Of a DNA stretch of 64,000 nucleotides, positions 57,874 to 64,000 are shown piece after piece. Every line of letters starts with the position of its first letter. Positions within the stretch are counted from its first letter, which is position 1. The position numbers and the translations under genes are program-made. The notes under the pieces were generated by a model. The model searched no databases and was not told the DNA's origin. It saw only the letters and a list, made by a program, of their open reading frames with translations. The stretch spans positions 620,001-684,000 of the forward strand of contig NZ_JGZI01000009.1 of the NCBI RefSeq assembly GCF_000741705.1, given 5' to 3'. This DNA comes from Bifidobacterium psychraerophilum (GTDB lineage Bacteria > Actinomycetota > Actinomycetes > Actinomycetales > Bifidobacteriaceae).

Positions 57874-59057
57874 GACAAAGCCTCGATAGCGTCTATGGAT
57901 GAAACCGCGCGTGCGGAGAAGGCTGCGCCGATCAGGCTGAACAGCACCAGCACGCCGGAAATGATCGCGAACCAGTACGGACTCACGGTTATCGGAACGG
58001 TCACCGGCATCACGGCGATGGTCAGCAGCGCCAGCAGCAGTCCTATCAGTGTTCCCAGAACCGAAAGGATCAGGGTCTGGGCGAGGATCGAACGGGATAT
58101 GAACGCGTTCGAATACCCCTGCGCCTTGAGCACCCCGAAGAGATGCCGCTTGTGCATGGTCAGGATATAGATGAATATGCCCACGACCAGAGCGGATACG
58201 CCCACTAGGAAGCCGATCATCAGGGAGAAGGTGAGGACCTGGGCCTGATAGCCGGGAATGTTGTTGATGAAGGCGTCTATGTCGAGCGAGACCATGCCAT
58301 CGGGAAGGGATATCTTCTTGGAGGCGTCCCTGACGACCAATCCGCTGGCCACAACGGTCTGATCCGAATCCGCCGCGCTCGCGGACTGGCCGGATTGCTG
58401 CTGCCCGTTGGACGAAGCCTCGGAAGCCGACGTCATCGACGCATACGCGGAGGGCAGTGTGAAGGTGCCGTTGCGTACATAGATCACGGGTTCGGTGTTG
58501 TATTCCGCGGTTCTGGTGAAACCGACGATGGTGTAGGTGTATCCGGCTCTGCCGACGCTGACGTGCTGTCCGAGTTGCACGCCGTCCTTCGTCGAGAGGC
58601 TTTCACTGGCGACAGCCTCCTTGTCATTATCGGCGGCCCGCCCACTGACCAGTTCCGGGACCAGGGTTGATGATGATCTCACGCCGAGCAGGACGGTGTT
58701 GAAACCTTCGCCGCTGGCCTTCCCCGCCTTCTTGATTTTCGTCACGGCCTGCAGCACGCTGACTGGCTCGATGGCCTTGTCGCCCGAGGCCGCGCTGTCT
58801 TCGCTGTCGGCGCTGCTGCCGAGTATCGCAGACTCTTCGCCTTTGGTGACCGATGACGAGACGAGATTGCCGTTGGCATCATCGGAAAGCAGTATCCGTG
58901 AGGCGTCCCAGGCATCGACCGAGGTTCTGTTAGCCTGGGCCAGGCCATAGGACAGAGCGGTCAAAAAGAACGACAGATAACCGACGAGTATGATAACCGC
59001 CATGATCAGGGCGTAACGCCCCTTGGAATGACGTATTTCCTTCCATGCGAGCTGCAT
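57870..59057 (-). CDS. ABC transporter permease (FtsX/MacB_PCD family)
   Basis: A 395-residue membrane protein. The first membrane segment (residues about 15-38) is followed by a large extracytoplasmic domain of about 230 residues, including a Ser/Ala/Asp-rich insert near 70-100 and a second near 215-235. Three C-terminal membrane segments carry the FtsX motif (TMHKRHLFGVLKAQGYSNAF, near residue 300). The protein ends SSIDAIEALS. AAGGGG precedes ATG 59057. It has half the membrane helices of a full exporter, so it works as a dimer. Confidence 0.9.
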   Translation of the reverse strand: MQLAWKEIRHSKGRYALIMAVIILVGYLSFFLTALSYGLAQANRTSVDAWDASRILLSDDANGNLVSSSVTKGEESAILGSSADSEDSAASGDKAIEPVSVLQAVTKIKKAGKASGEGFNTVLLGVRSSSTLVPELVSGRAADNDKEAVASESLSTKDGVQLGQHVSVGRAGYTYTIVGFTRTAEYNTEPVIYVRNGTFTLPSAYASMTSASEASSNGQQQSGQSASAADSDQTVVASGLVVRDASKKISLPDGMVSLDIDAFINNIPGYQAQVLTFSLMIGFLVGVSALVVGIFIYILTMHKRHLFGVLKAQGYSNAFISRSILAQTLILSVLGTLIGLLLALLTIAVMPVTVPITVSPYWFAIISGVLVLFSLIGAAFSARAVSSIDAIEALS

Positions 59058-59269
59058 GCATCCCCTTCTTCCCCGACTACCGACGTACCCGAGGGTGGAC
59101 GCCCCTGTGGGGAGCGCTCATGCACCTCCGGATTTCAGGGCCGACGACGGTCTTTCGGGCCGACGGACCAGCGTCCATGTCTGGAACAACAATACGCAGC
59201 GTCAGACATGCGCCTGCGCATCATCGCCCTCAGAGTAGGAAATGCGATAAACAGCACAGTATGCGGCGA

Positions 59270-61657
59270 TTAGATCAGCAGCAGTGCGAACAGGTAGCAG
59301 AGGACCGGTATGGCAAAGTACGCATCCCATCTGCTCATGCGGAGCAGCCGGAAATGCGTGCGATGCGCACCGCCTTCATAACAGCGGGCATCCAAGGCCA
59401 GACCCAGATTGTCGGCGTGACGCAGCGTGCCCGCGAACACCGGGACGATGATCGCCGTGGCGGCGCGCATGCGTTGCATGGGGCTGCCGCTTTCGATGCT
59501 GCCCCCTCGTGCCGCCTGGGCATCCATCACCGAGGATGCCTCCTTGGTCAGTATCGGTATGAAGCGCAAGGCCAGCGACATCACCAGGGATATCTCATGG
59601 GTGTGCATGCCCAGCGAACGCAAGGGTCGAAGCAATGATTCGAAGGCATCGGTCATCTGCGTCGGGGTGGTGGTCTGGAGCACGACCGCGCCCAGGATGA
59701 TCACGAAGGCGAATCGGCAGCTATAGAGCACGGCGCTCCACAAGCCACCGCTGCTCAGGGTGAACGGTCCCCACGAGAACAGCACGGTGCCGCTATGGAC
59801 CACGAAGAGATTCAGAATTCCCATGATCACGAACATCATCAGGAATACGCGTACCGAGCGGAGGATGCGCAGCGGGGGGATTCTCGAAGCGAGGGTCACG
59901 GCGAGGGTCATCACCGCGCCAAGTGCGAGCTGCGCCGGAGAGGTGATGAAGAAGGCGGTCAGCATCATGGCGAGTGTGCCGAGCATTTTGGCGCGCGGGT
60001 CCAAACGCGTCATCAGGGATTGCCTGATCACGTTCCGCTGCTGTTCCGGCCGGGCTTCCGCCAGGACCGGGGCCTGTCCCTCGGGCTCCTTCGGGGTCTG
60101 GTCGCCAGGCGCCGATCCCTGCCGCACCTCCATGCGGTCCTGGTATTGCCGCAGCACGGATGCGGATTCACCGAAAGCGATCACCCTGCCTTCCTCAAGC
60201 ATCAGCGTCCGTTTCGCCAGGGAACGGGCATCCTGCATGGAGTGGGTGGTCATGATCACCGTCACCCCCTGCCTGCTGAGCGTCGAGATGAGGGTGGTCA
60301 TGCGTGACCGGGCGCCGCTGTCCAGGCTGGCGGTGGGTTCATCCATCACCAGCACGTCGGGGGTGCAGGCGATCACCCCGGCGATGGCGGCCAGACGCTG
60401 TTGCCCGCCGGAGAGATCGAAGGGTGAGCGTTCGGCCAGAGCCTCGATACCGAGTACATGGAGGGCCTGATCGACCCTCCTGCGCACGTCGGCGGGGGAG
60501 TAGCCGAGGTTCTTCGGGCCATAGGACACATCCTCACGCACGGTTTCCGCGAAGAGCTGCCGTTCCGGATGCTGCATCACATAGCCCACCCTGCGCCGCA
60601 GGGAGGAGAGGGTCTTGCGTTTCGCCATCCTCCCATCGTCGGCCACGCGGATACCGCAGATGTCGATATATCCCTGACTGGTGCCGGCAAGGGCGCAGAG
60701 CATTCTCGACAAGGTGGATTTGCCGGAACCGTTATGCCCGACGATGGCGATCACCTCGCCACGGTGGGCGTCAAAGGAGACCTGGTGCAAGGCGTCGTGG
60801 TCTCCATCCGCGAAACGGTAGGAGACGTCACGGACGCTGATAACGGGTTCCTCGGTGACGCCCGCGGTCCAACTCATCGATGCCGGGCCGGTCTGCTCGG
60901 ACTCTGGGTCATGTGCCCCTGCGGCCGTGGGCTGTCGCGTCGAGAGCTCCTCGGGGCTGCCATCCGCGACGATACGCCCGTGTTCGAGCATGATGACGCG
61001 GGTGGCCTTGCTCAGGTCGCTCGTCGAATGGGTGATATGCACGATGGTCGTGCCACGTGCCGAGAGGGCGTCAAGCGTCTCCAACACATCCCGACGACCC
61101 TCGCTGTCCAGCATGGCTTCGGGTTCATCGAGCACCAGCATGCTCGGATGCATCGCCAGGGCTCCTGCGATCGCCACACGTTGCTGCTGTCCGCCGGACA
61201 TGCGCGTGGGGTCTCGTTTGGCCGAGGACTGCATCGACACATGTTCCAAGGACTCGGTCACGCGGGTGATGATCTCCTGCCGCGGCACGGCCAGATTCTC
61301 CGGGCCGAAGGCCACATCATCCTGCGTGACCGTGGTGACGATCTGGTCATCCGGGTTTTGAAACACCATGCCGATATGGTGCCGCGCATGCCGATATGCC
61401 TCGGCGTGCACGGTCCCGTTGTCGAACACCGTGGATCCCAAGAGCACGACATGTCCTTCATCGGGGCTGACGAAGCCCGCGATGATCCGTGCCAGCGTGG
61501 ATTTCCCGGAGCCGTTCGATCCGATGACGCATATGCGTTCGCCCTGATGGATATTCAGGTCGATGCCTTCCAAAGCCCACGATGAACCTCGGTCATAGCT
61601 GAAGGAGACATCATGCAGGCTCACCATGCGATCCTGCATGTGTTGCTCCACATTCAT
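59270..61657 (-). CDS. ECF transporter energy module, EcfA-EcfA'-EcfT in one polypeptide
   Basis: A 795-residue fusion. The first ATPase (residues about 10-235) has GSNGSGKS, MSGGQQQR and MLVLDEPEAML. The second (about 270-500) has GHNGSGKS, LSGGQQR and VLVMDEPTASL. A linker leads to an EcfT-type membrane domain (about 560-795: RLDPRAKMLGTLAMM, coupling motifs around DAQAARGGSIE and LALDARCYEGG, final membrane helices). In most bacteria the three parts are separate proteins. ATG 61657 or GTG 61660 start it just 11 bases after ribU, so this module most likely powers riboflavin uptake, perhaps with other S components. Confidence 0.92.
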   Translation of the reverse strand: MNVEQHMQDRMVSLHDVSFSYDRGSSWALEGIDLNIHQGERICVIGSNGSGKSTLARIIAGFVSPDEGHVVLLGSTVFDNGTVHAEAYRHARHHIGMVFQNPDDQIVTTVTQDDVAFGPENLAVPRQEIITRVTESLEHVSMQSSAKRDPTRMSGGQQQRVAIAGALAMHPSMLVLDEPEAMLDSEGRRDVLETLDALSARGTTIVHITHSTSDLSKATRVIMLEHGRIVADGSPEELSTRQPTAAGAHDPESEQTGPASMSWTAGVTEEPVISVRDVSYRFADGDHDALHQVSFDAHRGEVIAIVGHNGSGKSTLSRMLCALAGTSQGYIDICGIRVADDGRMAKRKTLSSLRRRVGYVMQHPERQLFAETVREDVSYGPKNLGYSPADVRRRVDQALHVLGIEALAERSPFDLSGGQQRLAAIAGVIACTPDVLVMDEPTASLDSGARSRMTTLISTLSRQGVTVIMTTHSMQDARSLAKRTLMLEEGRVIAFGESASVLRQYQDRMEVRQGSAPGDQTPKEPEGQAPVLAEARPEQQRNVIRQSLMTRLDPRAKMLGTLAMMLTAFFITSPAQLALGAVMTLAVTLASRIPPLRILRSVRVFLMMFVIMGILNLFVVHSGTVLFSWGPFTLSSGGLWSAVLYSCRFAFVIILGAVVLQTTTPTQMTDAFESLLRPLRSLGMHTHEISLVMSLALRFIPILTKEASSVMDAQAARGGSIESGSPMQRMRAATAIIVPVFAGTLRHADNLGLALDARCYEGGAHRTHFRLLRMSRWDAYFAIPVLCYLFALLLI

Positions 61658-61668
61658 CACCGCTTGCC

Positions 61669-62265
61669 TCAGCGATGGACGAGCATGGAGATCGGCTTGT
61701 ATATCAGGAAGGTGACGATGCCGTGGATGGCCAATTTCAGCAGGTTGAATGGCAGAAGAATCGGCAGGATCATCGTGGCGACCTGTGCGACCGACATATT
61801 CGCGTACAGAGGCGTGATGATGAGATTACCGAGCAGCGCCACGGCAAGCGCGCACACCGAACCCACGATGATGCCGAGCAAAGCCCCTTTGCGTGTGTGC
61901 ACACGCTTGTAGACCAGCGAGGCGGGAACGCTGAGTGAGAGTGCGACGGCCACGGCCATCAGGGTGCCATAGGGATCGGTGAACAGGTGGGGGACCCAGG
62001 ACAGCACGCTGACGATCACGGCCGCCATCGGTCCGAAGGCGAATCCCGAAATCAGCGAGACGATGCCTGAGGGGTCGTATTTCAAATAGGGTGCCGCCGG
62101 GAATACCGGTAATTCGATGAAACTGGCCACAATCGCCAGTGAGACGAATAATGCGTAAATGGCGATCCGTCTGGTCGACCAGCGTCCTTCTTCGATATCG
62201 CTGGTTGAATGTGAATCTCTGTTATGCGGTGCAGAAGACTGCGATCCGTGTGAGGGCATGCTCAT
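61669..62265 (-). CDS. ribU: ECF transporter S component, riboflavin (RibU)
   Basis: A 198-residue membrane protein with about six helices. The family motif PAAPYLKYDPSGIVSLISGF and FGPMAAVIVSVLSWV are typical of RibU, and the FMN riboswitch directly upstream confirms a flavin role. The N terminus has about 30 extra hydrophilic residues. The open frame reaches ATG 62286, but that codon lies inside the riboswitch; ATG 62265 has GAGG seven bases upstream and is chosen. The energy-module gene follows in the same operon. Confidence 0.92.
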   Translation of the reverse strand: MSMPSHGSQSSAPHNRDSHSTSDIEEGRWSTRRIAIYALFVSLAIVASFIELPVFPAAPYLKYDPSGIVSLISGFAFGPMAAVIVSVLSWVPHLFTDPYGTLMAVAVALSLSVPASLVYKRVHTRKGALLGIIVGSVCALAVALLGNLIITPLYANMSVAQVATMILPILLPFNLLKLAIHGIVTFLIYKPISMLVHR

Positions 62266-62282
62266 GTAGAGCCTCGTTTCTT

Positions 62283-62418
62283 TCATCCGGACTGTAACCG
62301 TTGGCCTCGGATTCTCACCGGATCAGCCGCTTGCGCGGGTCGCGGGCTTCGACATCAACCGTTTTCTTGTCGGCTGCATCGTTACCGCCAGTAAGGAGTT
62401 GCACCTTCCCTGAAACTA
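62283..62418 (-). promoter_or_regulatory. FMN riboswitch (RFN element)
   Basis: Read on the minus strand, the conserved RFN blocks appear in order: CAGGGAAGGTGCAACTCC, then ACTGGCGGTAA, AGCCCGCGA, a hairpin CCGC/GCGG, GATCCGGTGAGAATCCGAGG, CCAACGGTTACAGTCCGGAT and GAAAGAAACGAGG. The P1 helix ends just ahead of the ribU Shine-Dalgarno, so control may be at translation. FMN should turn off riboflavin uptake. Confidence 0.95.
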
Positions 62419-62587
62419 ACGGGACTAATTTAGCACACACTGTCCATAACAGCGCGGGTGGCGGTTATCGTCATGCTCAGGGGAGAAGGCGCGGGCACGC
62501 TTTCCTCGCAGCCACGCCGGGCGCCGGATCGTCGTGCCATCCGACGGCCGTGGGCATCGGCGGCCGATGCGTGCAACAATAGAATGC

Positions 62588-63571
62588 ATGGATAAAGTCG
62601 CAATTGTTGTGGTTACCTATCGCAGGCAGGAACTGCTCGGCACCCTCTTCGAATCGATTCTCAAACTCACCAGGGCCCCGTGGAGAGTAGTGGTCGTTGA
62701 TAACGAGCACGCTGAACGGACCGAAGGGATGGTCCGCGAATTCGAGGAGAAGGTCACCAGGCAGTGGGGCAGGACGATACCTGATCTGGGCGGTGGGGAC
62801 AGCCGGGTGGTGTATGCGCCGCAGAGCGACAACCTGGGTGGTGCCGGAGGCTTCTCCGCCGGGGTCAAACGCGCATACGACCTGGGTGCGCAGTGGTTCT
62901 GGGTTATGGATGACGATGTTGCGGTGGAGCCCGAAGGTCTTGAACGTCTGGGCAAATGGACGGACGGGCACGAGGTGGTGCAAGGCGCACGTCTGGATTA
63001 TGATGGCGGGCCCTTCTACTGGCAGTACCGTTTCATCACTTCCATGGGTATTCCCGATCCCATCGCACCCGCCGCCTTCGGGCAGGCCGGTTACCGTGTG
63101 ATGAACACGATGTGCTTCGAGGGGGGACTGTTCTCCCGGCGCATCGTCGAGAGCATAGGTCTGCCTGACCCACGTTTCTTCATCTACTGGGATGACACGA
63201 TGTACGGCTATCTCGCCAGCAAGGTGACCACGCCGATCGTGGTCCCCGATGTGGTGATGCGTCGGACCCGGGAGATCGGCAACTGGGATATAGCGGGTGT
63301 GCGTCAACTGAACTCAACATCGGATATGAACCGGTACCACATCATGCGCAACCGTGGCTATATGGCCCGCTACTTCATGCACCACGGCGATTATCGTCCC
63401 TTCCTCTTCGCTTTGGGAACGGCCGCCACATTCGCCAAGGAATTCATCAGGCTGCTCGCCGTGGACCGAGGCAGCTTCAGATCGGGGATCGGCAGACTCG
63501 TCAAAGGATGGTGGGATTCACGCCGTCTGCTTCATGACCCCGAGTGGAAGCCGATGCCTCCGCTCAAATAG
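62588..63571 (+). CDS. GT2 family glycosyltransferase
   Basis: A 327-residue GT-A fold enzyme. It starts MDKVAIVVVTYRRQELLGTL, has the nucleotide-binding VVVDNEH and SDNLGGAGGFSAGV, the metal-binding MDDDVAVEP and a W-x-D motif IYWDDTMYGY. The mix resembles galactofuranosyl- and rhamnosyltransferases of cell-surface polymers (GlfT/WbbL-like). It has no full membrane anchor, only a hydrophobic stretch near LFALGTAATFAKEF. No Shine-Dalgarno is clear; AACAAT ends seven bases before ATG 62588. The nature of the acceptor is not visible. Confidence 0.88.
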   Translation: MDKVAIVVVTYRRQELLGTLFESILKLTRAPWRVVVVDNEHAERTEGMVREFEEKVTRQWGRTIPDLGGGDSRVVYAPQSDNLGGAGGFSAGVKRAYDLGAQWFWVMDDDVAVEPEGLERLGKWTDGHEVVQGARLDYDGGPFYWQYRFITSMGIPDPIAPAAFGQAGYRVMNTMCFEGGLFSRRIVESIGLPDPRFFIYWDDTMYGYLASKVTTPIVVPDVVMRRTREIGNWDIAGVRQLNSTSDMNRYHIMRNRGYMARYFMHHGDYRPFLFALGTAATFAKEFIRLLAVDRGSFRSGIGRLVKGWWDSRRLLHDPEWKPMPPLK

Positions 63572-63667
63572 CACTGTTTGGTAAGCACTGTTTGGTAGGC
63601 ACTGTGTGGGGTGCACCGTCTGGGAAGCACTGTCTTGGTGCACTGAGTACGGAGCGCTCCGGGGGAG
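63571..63667. repeat. Second 14-bp tandem array
   Basis: Beginning at the last base of the glycosyltransferase stop codon: GCACTGTTTGGTAA, GCACTGTTTGGTAG, GCACTGTGTGGGGT, GCACCGTCTGGGAA, a 13-base unit, then GCACTGAGTACGGA and a partial unit. Consensus is GCACTGTnTGGKAR. The core GGCACTGTT also occurs in the array at 50410-50622. Confidence 0.8.
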
Positions 63668-63679
63668 CATGGCGCTCCG
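63650..63679. terminator. Possible terminator between glycosyltransferase and nitroreductase-like gene
   Basis: CGGAGCG (63650-63656) pairs with CGCTCCG (63673-63679) around 16 bases. It lies between convergent genes; no T run follows. Confidence 0.4.
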
Positions 63680-63683
63680 CATT

Positions 63684-64000
63684 CTAGGCGCGTATGAACG
63701 GTGCCCCCTCGCCCCACTGCCATGTGCCGCCGCCTGCGCCGATCTGGAAATGCAGCTTCGCAATGCCGAGGTCATTGAACAGATGGTCGCCCGTCGCCTC
63801 AGGCGCGAAGCCCGCCCTGACCTCGCCGGATTGCGGATCGTATGAGAATCGAATGGGCTGGCGGTTCATGGCCGATGGGGCTTTCAACGCAGCCCGAACG
63901 CCTTTGATCAGGTAGTCCGGAGCCGAATCAAGCTCATCCGGGGTCATGCCCGGGATCGCCTCCTCGACGCTGATCGAGTCCCGGTGATCGCGTTGTGCGG
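63684..64000 (-). CDS. Nitroreductase-family protein, C-terminal part (continues past window)
   Basis: The minus frame is open from the window edge to the stop at 63684, giving 105 codons' worth of C-terminal sequence with the first bases cut off. The residues upstream of the internal ATG 63947 (for example HRDSISVEEAIPG) read as coding, so that ATG is not the true start. APSAMNRQPIRFSYD and DLGIAKLHFQIGA resemble the C-terminal half of the TM1586-type nitroreductase fold (FMN-dependent). The full family is about 240 residues. Substrate is unknown. Confidence 0.7.
   Translation of the reverse strand, partial: AQRDHRDSISVEEAIPGMTPDELDSAPDYLIKGVRAALKAPSAMNRQPIRFSYDPQSGEVRAGFAPEATGDHLFNDLGIAKLHFQIGAGGGTWQWGEGAPFIRA

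Noticed and set aside
63684-63947. ATG 63947 as the start of the last minus-strand gene
   Set aside because: The frame stays open to the window edge and the upstream residues continue a protein-like sequence, so the real start is beyond 64000.

Overview
The window is chromosomal DNA from a high-GC Gram-positive bacterium, almost certainly a Bifidobacterium or close relative in the Bifidobacteriaceae. The evidence is an actinobacterial pupylation locus (arc, dop, pup, pafA) without proteasome genes, an actinobacterial PriA lacking the helicase ATP site, the order carA-carB-pyrF-gmk and rpoZ-metK-priA, a metK leader resembling the SAM-VI riboswitch described in bifidobacteria, DUF3027, WXG100 proteins and a riboflavin ECF transporter. 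I cannot name the species. I saw no insertion sequence, prophage, integron, CRISPR array, tRNA or rRNA.

Layout. 1-10.9 kb, plus strand: 3' end of fusA, tuf, efp, nusB, carA, carB, pyrF, gmk (translation factors, then pyrimidine and GMP synthesis). 11.0-13.7 kb, minus: a small membrane-anchored exported protein and ilvD. 13.9-19.9 kb, plus: rpoZ, metK with a riboswitch-like leader, priA, a HAD hydrolase, fmt. 20-21.6 kb: serB (minus) and a DedA membrane protein. 21.6-27.6 kb, plus: ARC ATPase, dop, an inositol-monophosphatase-like gene, pup and pafA as one overlapping gene string. 27.7-32.2 kb, minus: HU, a large LPG-synthase-like membrane protein, purB.

32.2-40.1 kb, minus: a WXG-type protein with an alpha/beta hydrolase, a six-gene moxR-DUF58-vWA operon and ung. 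40.2-43.2 kb, plus: a LytR_C protein, a cold-shock protein, and groEL behind two CIRCE operators. 43.4-50.4 kb: a WXG100 protein (minus), a TPM-domain membrane protein, a two-component system, a second cold-shock-domain protein and a DUF3027 protein (plus). 50.4-54.5 kb: a 14-bp tandem array, a double UspA protein (minus) and clpC (plus). 54.5-64 kb: an MFS exporter, a methyltransferase, an ABC exporter, an FMN riboswitch with ribU and a one-polypeptide ECF module, a GT2 glycosyltransferase, and a nitroreductase-like gene cut by the window edge.

Themes. Most genes are housekeeping, with ATGA or TGATG overlaps inside operons and strong hairpins between convergent genes. Protein quality control is well represented (groEL, clpC, pupylation). 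The most unusual points are pupylation without a 20S proteasome alongside a phosphatase-like protein with altered catalytic residues; a WXG/hydrolase pair that looks like a type VII secretion cargo; a flippase-like protein with a decayed kinase-like middle; two 14-bp tandem arrays; and several genes whose upstream sequence suggests leaderless mRNAs.
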